Assembly: GCF_016808335.1 (NCBI RefSeq)
Contig: NC_053146.1
Location: forward strand, 25,388,938-25,452,937
Length of the DNA: 64,000 nt
DNA from: Panicum virgatum
Taxonomy: Eukaryota; Streptophyta; Magnoliopsida; Poales; Poaceae
Direction of reading: 5' to 3'
Shown: positions 22,901 to 34,088 of the stretch, piece after piece
Layout of the letters: every line of letters starts with the position of its first letter
Numbering within the stretch: position 1 is the first letter of the stretch
Position numbers and translations under genes: made by a program
Notes under the pieces: generated by a model
Told to the model about the DNA's origin: nothing
Database searches by the model: none
Seen by the model: the letters and a program-made list of their open reading frames with translations, nothing else

Positions 22901-24466
22901 TTAGAAATTATTCCTCAGGGCTCTTTGAATCATATTTCGGTGGAACCGACACTCTATGACCAGGTCATCATGGCACAATTACATGACAAAAGTGTTGGTA
23001 TCATCAAGCAGCAAGTAGTAGAAGGTGAAAATAAATATAAGTGTTTCCGAGTGGACCATAAAGGAATTTTGTGGTTCGAGGATCGCCTAGTCGTTCCCAA
23101 GAATCATGACCTGCGGAAACAAATCCTGGACGAAGCACATCTCTCTAAATTCTCTATTCATCCGGGCAGCACCAAGATGTACCAAGATCTCAGGCGAAAT
23201 TTTTGGTGGACTCGCATGAAGAGAGAGATTGCCAAATATGTCGCAGAATGTGACACCTGCCAGAGAGTGAAAGCTAGTCACTTGAAAGTTGCTGGAACTC
23301 TTCAACCTCTACCAATTCCATCTTGGAAATGGGAAGATATCAGCATGGATTTCATTGTGGGCTTACCAAATACTTCTCAGCACCATGATTCCATTTGGGT
23401 CATTGTTGATAGGCTCACAAAGACTGCTCATTTTATTCCAGTGCATACTGAATATCGAGCCAAGAAATATGCTGAGATCTATATGGATCGGATTGTCTGC
23501 CTACACGGTATACCCAAAACAATTATATCGGATCGTGGTCCTCAGTTTGTGGCAAGGTTTTGGGAGCAACTCCAAGAGGCTCTCGGAACTAAATTAATTC
23601 GAAGCTCAGCTTACCATCCATAGACTGACGGACAGACCGAAAGGGTTAATCAAATTCTTGAAGATATGCTTCGAGCATGTGTCATCCATTATGACAAGAA
23701 CTGGGACAAATGTTTATCCTTGGCGGAGTTTTCTTATAACAACAGCTATCAGGCCAGTCTGAAGATGGCACCCTTCGAGGCCTTGTATGGTCGACGGTGT
23801 CGAACCCCTTTGAGTTGGTCCCAGACTGGAGAGCGTCAAATGTTTGGACCTGAATTAGTGGTCGAGGCTGAAGAGAAAGTAAAAATAGTACAAGCAAATC
23901 TCCGAGCAGCCCAGTCTCGGCAAAAGAGTTATTTCGATAAAAGAAGGGATCCTTTGAAGTTCATGGTTGGTAATCACGTCTATTTACGAGTGTCCCCAAC
24001 TCGAGGCGTTCAACGTTTCGGAGTCAGGGGTAAGCTCGCACCTCGCTATGTCGGGCCATATGAAATCATTGAAGAATGTGGACCCGTGGCTTATCGTTTG
24101 CGACTTCCTTCACGACTTGCCGCCATCCATAATGTTTTCCACATATCCCAACTCAAGAAATGTGTTCGAGTTCCTACGGAAATCATTGATCAACAGAAAA
24201 TTTTAGTGGAGCCCGATCTCTCATATACCGAATATCCACTCAAAATTCTGGATCAAAAAGAGAGAGGTACTCGTCGAAAGGTGGTAAAAATGTATAAAAT
24301 TCAGTGGTCTCATCACACTGAAGAAGAAGCCACTTGGGAGACGGAGGATTATCTTAATCGACACTATCCGGGTTTCCTTAGCTCTACCTCAGGTATATCA
24401 TTTCCCCACCTCAATTCAATCATCCAATCTCGGGACGAGATTCTTGTTAAGGGGGGTAGGTTGTGA
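19928..24466 (+). pseudogene. gag-pol: gag-pol polyprotein of element D, two in-frame stops
   Basis: This is one frame of 1,512 codons. The gag capsid region is followed by a CCHC knuckle (C323, C326, H331, C336) and the protease triad D398-S-G. RT follows with FIDD at 709-712, then RNase H with D858. The integrase has its zinc finger at about 1071-1111 and catalytic D1141, D1202 and E1238. A chromodomain lies at about 1430-1485 and ends near ATWETEDYL. Stops are TAG at codon 749 (end of RT palm region, normally Trp) and TAG at codon 1232 (integrase core, normally Gln). Both fit single C-to-T or G-to-A changes. There is no frameshift. The true stop, TGA 24464-24466, lies inside the 3' LTR. 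The chromodomain marks it as a chromovirus that would target integration to marked chromatin. Confidence 0.95.
24449..24461 (+). other. Polypurine tract of D
   Basis: AAGGGGGGTAGGT abuts the 3' LTR start at 24462. It is also translated as the end of pol (VKGGRL). Confidence 0.85.
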
Positions 24467-27400
24467 CACCTCAGGTGTTAGCACATCTAATACAATCAAG
24501 GTACCTTAGTTAAAGTTAAAAGAAACATTTGAGAATTTAATTCAAAAAGAAAGGATCAAATAAAAGACAAATCATACAAAAGAAATTAAAGGAAAAAGAA
24601 AAAGGAGTGGGAAGCAACTCAAAATTTATTTCAAAAATGTGCACAAAATTTTAGTTGCTCATGAGAGGTGTTTCAATTGACATGTGCTCAATTGAACTTC
24701 AGCCAAAATCAATTCAAAAACTGAATAAAACTAAAGTCCTTTTGTGCAAATATGCAAATGTACCAATAGTTCAAAATGTGAGTTTCAAATGAAATTTTGC
24801 ATAACACAAAAGTTGTAGATCTTGAAAAGTTATGCAAAAGTGGTATTCAACACTTTTCCATTTGAGCCCTCCAATTAGGAGATAATTTTAGTTTACCGAG
24901 AGGTCCCTGGAATTTCAGAAATCACAAATATGCCCTTATCTCCATCTCTCTCTTTCCCGGCCTGCTCTGTTCGCGCCGCCCGCCGTACGCCGCCGGGGGA
25001 CTTCGTCCACCGCGCACCCGCGGCCAAATGGACCCGGGGAAACCTCTCCACGCCACCTGGCCTGCCCCTTGGCGCCCTCCCACGCCCACACGCGTCCCAG
25101 GCCGCTCCCCGAGCCGCCACGACATCCCCAGCCATGCGCCGCGCCGCTGCCTCCTCCGCCCGCTCGCCGTCGACTCGCCCAGGCCCAATCGACCGCCCCC
25201 AGTCACTCCATTCCTCACCCAGGAGCTCTTTGGCCTATAAAGACCCCCAGAACCCCCCACAGTCGCGCCCCTTCTTCCCCTTCTTCCTCCTCCCGCCGCT
25301 CCGCCATGGCCGCCGAGATCCAGCTCTCGCGGACCGGCTAGCCCAGCCCCACATTGCCCCCTCCGACCACCGCAGCAGCTTCGCCACCTCCCAGTTAAGC
25401 TCCACGCGCGCGGAATCGAATCCAAACCCCCTCCCGAAGCCGTTCCCCTTTTGCGCCGCCGCCGGCGAGCTCAGGCTCACCGCGGACCGGCCAGCTCCGG
25501 GGAAGACCGAGCCCGACAGCTACCCCAGAAGCATCCACGAGCTCACGCGGTGCTCGTGCGCGCCTTGTTCCCCTACCCCGAGCCCTCCTTCGCCTCCAGC
25601 ACCGGCGAACCGAACAACCGACCCGCCATCAACGCCGACGAGCTTGAACCTGTGCTCCAAACGCTCGAACGTCGACCAGGGTAGGTGTTCCTCGATCCTT
25701 TCTCCCCCACGCGCCTCCCCGTGGCAGCCCCGGTAAGCCCTGCACCGCAGAACACCACCGGCAAGATGCCACGGCGGAGAAGGCCGGCGAAGGACCCGGT
25801 TGTAATTTCTTTTTTTCGTTCAAGGGTGTCTCTGCAAGTTTTACAGTGTATACCAGTGAACTTCTAAAATGCGAAACAAATCACAGAAAAATCAGAAAAA
25901 TGCAAACTTAACTGATCTGGAATCCTTGTAACAAAATCTACAAATTTTGTAACATTCACATTTGCAGAAACTCAACCGAATTTAATCTAGGGAAAAGATT
26001 AAGAAAATCACCTTATGCATGTTCATGAAGTTCTGCTCATCAAATGACCTTGATTTTTGGATACGTTATAACTAATGAGATGCTAAGATCACAGTAAAAA
26101 GATGACACCAAACCAAAACAGTTATCAGGTTAGAACAATCAAGATTCTCTAATCTGTTGTTAGCATTCTCGATTTAATTATGGAAAATATATACATGAAC
26201 TTGCTCTGAAAATTTTACTACAGCCTTGTGCCACTGAATCCCTGCAAATCTCTAAATTTCAAATTTATTAGAGGTCATTTGCTATATACCATGATTTATG
26301 CTTGTTTAATCAACTTAATTCCTCATATATAGTTCTTATGCTCAGAAAAATCCATATTTATTTCTGGAGTCTCTTTTTAGCTCTGTGTTCCTGTCAAAAA
26401 AATTTGAGCTGCAGTTACTGGGTTTGGCTTTGTCGAATAATCTTGCTTAGCATCTTAGGGCTAGATTTACTATTTTTTTTCTGAGTAATCTACAATGTTT
26501 CTGATCATTATTTTTGGGCATGATCTTGTTTAGAGTATGTTCTACCTGTGACAAAAAGTTCAGATGCAATACTGGTCAAATGCATCTTGATAAATTCATG
26601 CAAACTCATGTTAAGTTAACTGAATAACTAATTTATCATAGTGACTTAAATCTTGAAAAATTTTCTGGAGTATGTTTAACTCAGGACTAGTCTCTGGTAA
26701 AAATTTGAGAACCAAATTCTTAGTAAAACTTTCTGTAGAATTAATCTTTGTTAATGGCTTGCTGTTTTTAATCTTTTTATCACCTCTGCTATATAAGGGT
26801 ATAAAATCTGGAAAAATTTCAGTACTGAGTTTATGCTTTGAAGTTGCTTGCATAAAATTTGTAGCACCAGAACCCATGTTTAACATTCTGTACAAAAAAA
26901 TGAAGCAACTAGAGTAATCCATTTGCATGAATAGTTATAGTTTTTGCTCTATGATAGATGCTGAAATTTATACCCTGAATGTTCAAGTTTGAATCTGAGT
27001 TACTTTAGTGTTTCATCACTAGCTCTTTAGTAGTTGTGTTGTTAAGGAATAATGAAAGCATGCTATGTGTTGAAATTGAAAATGAAAACCCAAAACCCCA
27101 CTCATTCATGAATAATCGTAGTTATGCTTGCTACTCTATAAACGATTGCCCATGCAATGAAATGTGAAATCATCACTAAATTAACTTTCGTGGACTACAA
27201 CTTTATCGTGAAGGAAAGAAATTATGTCCCTGAATAACTCAAAATCTTGCATTGCATATAGAAACGGTTAACCTCGCGGACGGAGACTACGAACTGGTGC
27301 CCGCAGACTCTCGTGCGGAGCAGGAGGTTAATCTGAACTGTACTAACTTGTCTCAAGACCTGGGCCAAGCCCCAGAAGCTTTTCTGTCTGACAGTGCCCA

Positions 27401-28864
27401 AGAAGGCAAGCCCCGGAGCATAATCCCACTATTTTTCTGAATTACCATTCTGCTATCTATTTATTAATGTATGGTAATAGTTGGTTTTCTGCATTTAAGT
27501 TCTCTAGGCGTTGATCGAAAACCCTAGATGCATGATCCATAGGAACCTATGTTTGATACCGGATCTTTTTATCGACTAGTTGCCATGCTAAATAGGCACG
27601 GTAGAAGTCGAGTGGTTCCCTGCCTCTCGCGAGCAAATAGGAATTGTACTGACTTTATTTTCCTGTTGAAATGTAAGGACAACAGGCGGGGTTGTGTAGT
27701 TGTGATACCCCGCTGGTGTAGTCAAAAATGGCTAAGGTCGCGGTGTGTGGCTCATTTCGTTAAGCGTTTGAAAGTACTAGCCACATACCGAGAAATATGG
27801 TAATCGGTAAGCTTAAGTACCTGATTGGACCGGCGAGTGGAACGATCTCGCACCCTCCTGGTAGAAGTAGGGTTTATTTTATGTCGCGACGTATAGGTGC
27901 AGAGTGGTCGGACTCTGTAGTCGGGGAGGGTGTTCCGGATCCACGGACCGGAAAGAAAGGGGAAAAGTAGCGTGGGCGGGAGCGAAGTCGATCCCCATGC
28001 GTGTGGTCTAGGTTCCCCTGGCCAGGTTGAAATTCGATTCGGAATCGTCCGCCTCTCACGGCATGAGATTGCTTAATGATTTCGGTCACACAGAGTAACA
28101 AGTGGAACATGATGATAATAATATTGCTGGTTGATTTAATGAATGCTCTACCATGTTTGTGTAGAGTCAGATGCAAACTTAGAATGGTTAATCTAACTAG
28201 AAGATGGCTAGATAAAAAAAAAAACTGGAAATAAGGACCAACTTTTAGTGGCATTTTTTTTGGCAAAACAAACCCCACCAACCAAAAAGCCTTGCATGTC
28301 TAGTTATCGGACTATGTTATATCCGGTGACGGGTCAGTCTTGCTGAGTATTAGTATACTCAGCCTTGCTTGTGGCACTGTTTTTCAGGTACTAACTTTGA
28401 AGATCTGTTTGCGAGTCTTACTTGGCCTTGTACTCTGCCTCCGAGTTGGTCTGTTGAGTGGGATGGCCCTTCAGCTGGTGCTAATCACCCTCCCGCTGAG
28501 TGACGCATTCGTACGGGCTTTACCGATGCGTCACGTTATTTCGTTAGTTATCTTTTAATGCTTCCGCTGAACTTTGAGACTTGAATAATTTGAGGAGTTG
28601 GAACTCCGTAGTACTTCACTAGTCTGAACATGGTTTGTAATAAATTTTTCTTTCCGCTGCAATCACTCTGAGATGTATGAAATGGTTTGTGTTGTAATCT
28701 CTGGGCTCACCTTCGTGTGAGTGTTGTCTGCTGATCCTGGAATAGCGTGGCTTTTATCGAGGCTTCACTCGAGGAACTACCGGTGAGTGCCAAATTGGGT
28801 CAGAGTTGCTTAGCAACGAAGATCAGTGCACCCGGGCCCAGTAGTTTTGGGTGGTTCCGCCACA
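24462..28864 (+). repeat. 3' LTR of D (4.4 kb)
   Basis: It is almost identical to 13202-17602 with the same ends. It is followed by the second CTCCC and the rest of the A2 LTR. Confidence 0.95.
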
Positions 28865-28869
28865 CTCCC

Positions 28870-29112
28870 AGTCGACGTCCCTGTGGCGCCCTGCTCAGCT
28901 TCGGAGAGCTTTGATCGTATTTGTACTTCGCTTCCGCTGTATCAGACATTTTTGTCATTAATGTAATAAATAACATTCATATTTCGATTTATTATGTCTT
29001 ATTCGTGATATGTGCTGTGATATACTGTTCATTCTGTTGTATATACGTGTGACTTGATCCTGGCACGTATATGATTGCTCGGTTTATGTTCTTTTATAAA
29101 CCGGGTGTTACA
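28870..29112 (+). repeat. 5' LTR of A2, last part
   Basis: The A2 LTR resumes with AGTCGACGTCCCTG after the duplicated CTCCC and ends GGGTGTTACA. The poly(A) signal AATAAA is at 28965-28970. Confidence 0.95.
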
Positions 29113-29115
29113 GAG

Positions 29116-29127
29116 TGGTATCAGAGC
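29116..29127 (+). other. Primer-binding site of A2 (initiator-Met tRNA)
   Basis: TGGTATCAGAGC lies three bases after the LTR and exactly matches the standard plant initiator-Met site. Confidence 0.9.
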
Positions 29128-29683
29128 CGTATCGACTGTAGGACGAAGCCTAGATAGAACTGGTCAAGTTTTAGGACTTCTTCGCTCTAATCCTTGTCTG
29201 CTGAAACTATTTTTACTATTATACCCCTTGAATTCTATGCATTTTACCCGTCTTGCCTTGATTTCTCTCTCTGAAGAATAGTTTTCGTAGACTTGGCCTG
29301 AATCAGTCATCTGCCACCATGAGTATAGCTAGGTGACCTTTTTTATAATAATACGATAGCACGCTCTGCGACGCGTTGTGTTAGTCGAGTCGTATGTTAA
29401 ACTCGGCTAAGTTGTGAAAATTGTCTGCTTGTTATTATGCTACATGTTTGATTTGGATTTTTGAATGATTACATAGCTTAGTAGTTTAAATTTGTTTAAA
29501 GAAAATCACTCTTATGTTAAAGTTAATTAATTAATAAAATGAGTTAGATCGTTGGGGGTAAAACAGTCCACTCTATCCTGTCTACTTTATCATGGCTGAG
29601 TCTTTTTCCGCAAAGAGTTATCATATCCATCTGAATTTATTCCTGCAATATCCTTACTCATGAAATCTTTTGTCCAAAATCAG
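29128..29683 (+). other. Leader of A2, no gene seen
   Basis: This AT-rich untranslated region is closely similar to 53378-53933 of F. It ends CCAAAATCAG against ATG 29684. An in-frame upstream ATG at 29660 also exists. Confidence 0.7.
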
Positions 29684-30982
29684 ATGGTGAACACCAGGCG
29701 TGGTTCTGACCAGCAGGGGCAGAACAACCAGGGTCAGAACACCCAGGGGACCGGGATCCCGATGCCGCCGCCTTTGACTCCGGAGCAGTACTTCCAGCTC
29801 CAGATGCAGATGATGGCCACCCTGAACAATACTGTTCAGGCTCTTCAGCAGGCTCACACTCAGCCCCTGCCTCCACCACCGCCGCAGCCTCGCGACAGGC
29901 GTGCTGAGTTCCTGAGGGGTCACCCGCCGACGTTTTCCCACACGTCCGACCCTCTTCAGGCCAACGACTGGCTCCGTGCAGTGGAGCGTCAGCTGGACAT
30001 CGCCCAGTGCGATGATCGGGAGAGAGTTCTGTACGCAGCAGGACAGCTGCGAGGGGCAGCTTTGGACTGGTGGGAGTCCCACCCAGTTCAGGACCGCGAG
30101 GCTCTTACTTGGCTCCAGTTCCGGGAGCGGTTCCGCAGCCACAACGTCCCCGCGGGCGTTATGAAGATGAAGCAGAAGGAGTTCCTTGCACTGAAGCAGG
30201 TAATCTTTGATATAATCATTCAGCGGTTTCTTTTGAGCTAATGCCCCTTGTTCTATCCTGATGAATCTTGAATTAATCTTTCGATATCTATCTGTCTTTG
30301 TCACTTCAGGGGACTATGTCGGTCACGGAGTATCGTGATCGCTTTCTGCAGCTTGCTCTCTACGCCCCTGCCGATGTTGCGGATGATCGCAAGAAGCAGG
30401 AGCACTTCATGGAGGGTCTTGAGGACTACCTCCAGTACGCGCTGCTCAACCTCCGCTTCGACGACTTCAACCATCTGGTTGACAGCGCGCTCAACACTGA
30501 GCGCAAGCACCTGGTGATGGAGGACAAGAAGAGGAAGGTTGTCCCCGTTGCTTCCGGCAGCAACACTCGTCCACGCCTCCAGCAGCCTCAGCAGTACCAG
30601 CAGCAGTACCGGCCTCCTCAGCAGTACCAGCAGAGGCCCCCGCAGCAGTACTCGCCTCGACAGCAGCAGGCAGGTCAGGGCCCGAGGTTACCGGCACCTC
30701 CGGCTCGAGCTGCTCCACCGGCACCGCAGGCTCCACGTCCGGTAGCTCCTACCGGACAGCAGGCTTCGACACTTGCACGCGTCTGCTATCACTGCGGCCA
30801 GCCGGGGCACTACGCCAACACTTGCCCCCGGAAGGCGCAGGCGGGACAGCAGGGGCGCCCAGCTCAGCCCAGGGCGCTAGCACAGGGTCGGGTGAACCAC
30901 GTGACGGCCGAGTCAGCGGCCGAGGCTCCTAATGTGGTTATTGGTACGTTCATGGTCAACTCTCACCCCGCTACAGTGCTTT
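29684..30982 (+). pseudogene. gag: gag of A2, two exons, truncated
   Basis: Exon 1 (29684-30199) encodes the N-terminal capsid part (blocks EFLRGHPP, DWLRAVERQLD and ALDWWES). Exon 2 (30310-30982) completes the capsid ([19 protein letters not shown]), then a Gln/Pro-rich linker and an intact CCHC knuckle CYHCGQPGHYANTC (30784-30825). Both exons are open, and splicing joins ...FLALKQ to GTMSVTEY in phase 0, as expected for this gag family. Without splicing, gag ends 14 codons into the intron. The frame is cut after ATVL by the microhomology deletion, so protease and all of pol are missing. F carries the same arrangement. Confidence 0.85.
30200..30309 (+). other. Putative spliceosomal intron in gag of A2 (110 nt)
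   Basis: The donor is AAGCAG|GTAATC. The acceptor follows the pyrimidine-rich stretch TCTGTCTTTGTCACTTCAG|. A TTAAT branch-point candidate lies near 30275. It is a phase-0 intron with an in-frame TAA at 30239. The equivalent in F is 114 nt with the same borders. The 4-nt length difference would not be tolerated in coding sequence. Confidence 0.8.
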
Positions 30983-31300
30983 AGGGCCCAAATGCCGTGA
31001 TGACTCCGCCAGCGACCTTGCTTGGGGGCTGGGCGCCACCTACGACCTTGCGTGTCTCCGTGACCCAGCCAGTGCTTTAGGGCCCAAATGCCGTGATGAC
31101 TCGACACGTCTCCGTGACACCGCCAGCGACCCCGCTCGGGGGCTGGGTGCCACCTACGACCCGGCGTGTCTCCGTGACCCAGCCAGGGCTTCAGAGGCCG
31201 GACGCCATGACTATTCGGTGCATCTCTGTGACTCTACCAGTGACCCTGCTCGGGGGCTGGGTGCCATATATGACCTGCCGTGTCTCCGTGACTCGACAGG
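30974..31300 (+). repeat. Tandem repeat, about 112-bp unit, about three copies
   Basis: The units begin near 30974, 31070 and 31183. They share GGGCTGGGTGCCACCTACGA- and CGTGTCTCCGTGAC-like phrases. The first unit lacks about 18 bases and the third is more diverged. Tandem arrays in the 3'-UTR are a known habit of Tat/Ogre elements. Confidence 0.75.
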
Positions 31301-31665
31301 GCCCGGACGCAGGAACCACTCGGAAAGTCTCAATTATTCAAACCTTGGCATCAGGGTCAGGTAACCGAGTCGGGTTTGTTCACTACGGCTATTCCGATCT
31401 AGCCAAAGGCTGATATCCTCAGGGGATCGGTGTAACGAAAACGGTGGCTGAATTTTCAGGCATTTAGATTGGCAAGAATTAAAGATTAGTTCTTTGACCC
31501 TCGAAATGCTTCTTCGAAACTTTTCGAGGCTCGGGGGCTACACCCAACGGGTGTGCCCAGGGGTGCATCCCATTCTGGATCTGCAACAACAAACATTTAT
31601 AATGAGCACCGAAGGACTTCGTTCGGTATCACAAATTCGACTCGGCCCTTCGACACTCGGGGGCT

Positions 31666-32143
31666 TGATGGAGGTAGATCTATGTACCTCCCTGCCAAGT
31701 GGGGTCCCCGAACCTGGGTGACTACCCTGCTCGATGACTCGGCTACGACTACTCGGCATGCAGGACTCGGCTGTGCGCGGAAAGGATCTCCAGTGGATCA
31801 GGATGAGATACTCCAGCTAGAAGCTTGGATATCTAGGGATCTTAACCGACCCCCTTCCTTGTAAAACAACCCGATCATATCATTCCTTGTACCCCTACAA
31901 CTCCTAGTCTATATAAAGGAGGCGTAGGAAGACCCATAGGGCGACTCCTCTTTTTCGCAGCATTCCACAAACCCTAATACAACCCCGAACACAGGACATA
32001 GGGTGCTACACTCATCGCAGCCCGAACCTATCTAAGCCCCTACGTCTTCGTGTTACCATCGAGCTCTTGGTCCTGAGATCCCCATCCTGAAACTCTACCG
32101 CCGGGTACAACCCTGGTGGACTGGCCGAAATAACAATCCGACA
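31666..32143 (+). repeat. Probable 3' LTR of J (about 478 bp)
   Basis: It follows ACACTCGGGGGCT, a polypurine-tract-like phrase, starts TGATGGAGG and ends ATCCGACA. It holds a TATA box and the CCGGGTACAACCC phrase near the end, as in Tat LTRs read in this direction. No primer site follows, as expected for a 3' LTR. Ends are not confirmed by a second copy. Confidence 0.55.
31908..31919 (+). promoter_or_regulatory. TATA box of J LTR
   Basis: TCTATATAAAGG lies about 225 bases before the LTR end. It gives the orientation of the fragment. Confidence 0.65.
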
Positions 32144-32196
32144 CGAGGTGACCTCGGGTTACTTGGTCCTCATGTCGGAGCATTGGGACTCTCCCC

Positions 32197-32580
32197 TATC
32201 TATGGGTAGAACTTACGGAGATGCTCGATGTTCCAGACGTTGGGTACCTGCATCCCGTCCTTGTCGGCGAGCCGGAATACTCCGGGCCGGCGCAATTCCG
32301 TCACACAGAAGGGTCGTTCCCATGTTGGTGTCAGTTTGTTCATCCCTTCTCGTGATTGGAACCGGCAGAGGGCCAGGTCTCCAACTTGGAGGGTCCTTGG
32401 TTGTACGTGGCGCTGGTGGTAGCGGCGGAGGGCTTGCTCATAGCGAGCTGCTTTCAGCGCTGCTCGGTATCGCACTTCCTCTAGGTAGAGAATGTCTTGT
32501 TGCCGCTGTAGATGCTAATCTTCTTCCTGGTAGGGCCGGACTCGTGGGCTTCCTAGGGTCACATCGGTAGGGAGGACTGT
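32197..32580 (-). pseudogene. pol: Tat-like integrase, C-terminal part (C)
   Basis: It continues the integrase frame interrupted by B. After the insertion point come LPTDV, LGSPRVRPY, then a basic stretch (ARYEQALRRYHQRHV), GDLALCRFQSREG and the end NIEHLRKFYP with a stop. This is the conserved tail of Tat-lineage integrases, with no chromodomain. One TAG stop (32515-32517) replaces an expected Gln codon. Confidence 0.85.
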
Positions 32581-34080
32581 TGTTGACACTCACTAACGAC
32601 CAGTTCTGAGCATCAATATTGCCATAATAAATGGATGGACTTGCATTTCTTACACTCATGCCACTAATAAATCACCGAATTCCACATGTCCCTCTATATT
32701 TCTATGAATGCAGGATTTAGTTGAAAATGGAGGGCAATGACACCCTTTTGGCCAAGGAGCAAACACCGACTAATCAAACATCGCCACACATGGATCAAAA
32801 GGCCACCAGAGCAGAAATTCAGTAGGAACAAGGCCGAGCCACACACCAGTGACAAGTGGGCCCTGAGGGCAGCCCATGGGCAAAGGAGAAGGTCGGTGGG
32901 CTCACTGAGAGGCCGACTGACCTATAGGCCGGCCGACCTACCCATGGGCCCCACCGCCTCAAGTCTTCGACGTGACAGCTCCTCATTGGATGGGGAAGTC
33001 GGTTCAAGGAGTCTCGTGTACAATTCCCGGCCGAGCAAGGGATGGCTCCCCTCTATACATATGAGGGGAGGGGCTCCATTTCAAGCATCACCAAGCATCC
33101 AAGCAATCAAGTTACTCTCTCAAGATGTAGTTTATCTTCTCTTGTAGAGGTCCTAGGACTAGAGGAGTTCGGGTTTGAGTCGTAGTTTGAGGTCTTAGAG
33201 TCTTCGTGGAGAGTCTGGTATGTCTTTTACTTTCTCTTTATGTAATTCTCTGAGTTTGTACTAGATGCTTATTTACTCTATTCAGTACTTTGGTTCGTAT
33301 GCCCTTGTTGTGTATGTGATCCTTCTTGTGAGTTATTTATGTCTTGAGTGATTCACATGCATAGACTAGTCGTGTATCATGGCTTTGTTTCATCTTCCTT
33401 AATTGGGCACTCTAGAACTAAGGCTCCGGATAGACAAGGGTGTCCTTGCGCAAGGCTAGAGTGGTGCTCGTTAGCGTAGGCGTGGTGCCTAGGTTGATAA
33501 CCATGTTTGAATGTGATTCTACCCCATAGTTTGTAGAGGTAGCCGGCAGGTGGTGACAGCCCTGTCCGTGCCCCGAGTAATCCTCCACGTTCAGGTAGAG
33601 GAGTAGGAGGTACATAAAGCCGTCGAATGTTCAGGCTCCTCCTGTTCATCTAGATGCGGTCTCCCTAGTCCATTGATCAGACTTTTCCTTTTGCTATGAA
33701 CGACTTAGTTCAGTTGTTTATGAGAGTACAATAGAATATAGCTCTAGTTATCCTTGATCTTGCTCTTTCCTCTCTGATATCCTAGGTGTGTTATCTAGTT
33801 GTGCTTTTGTGTTCACTACCCCCTTTTACCATGAATATTATTTCCCTGTTAGGATCATTGACATTAATCCATAGTGGTCTCTCCGAGCTTAATTAAATTC
33901 TATACACCGCCGTCTTCCCTGCGGAAATATAATGACACCCTGGGTTACTCTCAGGTAAAATGCTATGACGGTACTCCGGCGCTTGCGGATTTATTCGTGG
34001 CCCATGATTTACCTGCCACCCCATTGACGTCTACGGACGCCATCGCTGATCTCCAGTGGTGATGTTGGTAGGCGTCAACA
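32581..34080 (+). repeat. 5' LTR of B (1,500 bp)
   Basis: TGTTGACACTC... to ...GGCGTCAACA with terminal TGTTGAC/GTCAACA inverted repeats. It is closely similar to 42000-43502. A TATA-like CTATACATAT lies near 33052. Confidence 0.95.
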
Positions 34081-34088
34081 AGCATTTT

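Larger units (their letters stand above)
13202..28864 (+). mobile_element. Nearly intact Tekay/Del-type element D (15.7 kb)
   Basis: The two LTRs (4,401 and 4,403 bp) differ at about 38 positions by my eye count (roughly 0.9 %). The primer site, extra ORF, gag-pol and polypurine tract are in order. A perfect 5-bp target duplication, CTCCC, flanks it (13197-13201 and 28865-28869). The low LTR divergence marks it as the youngest datable insertion here. Only two in-frame stops break gag-pol. Confidence 0.95.
9923..30982 (+). mobile_element. Tekay/Del-type element A2, truncated, with D nested inside
   Basis: The 5' LTR occupies 9923-13201 plus 28870-29112 (3,522 bp without the insert). It is followed by primer site, leader and gag. 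Everything after gag residue ATVL is missing: protease, RT, RNase H, integrase, chromodomain and the 3' LTR. The break at 30974-30982 is a microhomology joint to Tat sequence. The gag is closely similar to that of F, so both belong to one family. Confidence 0.9.
30974..32143 (+). mobile_element. 3' end of a plus-strand Tat-like element (J)
   Basis: It consists of degenerate tandem repeats, a 3'-UTR with recurring CTCGGGGGCT phrases, and a short LTR. It lies between the A2 break and the minus-strand Tat element C. No coding region survives. The left end is the microhomology joint, and the right end is inferred. Confidence 0.65.

Noticed and set aside
22172..23623. Stop-codon readthrough or TAG reassignment in D and F
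   Set aside because: The TAG positions differ between elements and fall in conserved catalytic domains, each one transition from the expected codon. Decay explains them better.
31666..32143. Treating this LTR as the 3' LTR of the minus-strand Tat element C
   Set aside because: Its TATA box and end phrases read on the plus strand, opposite to C integrase. I assign it to a separate plus-strand fragment J.
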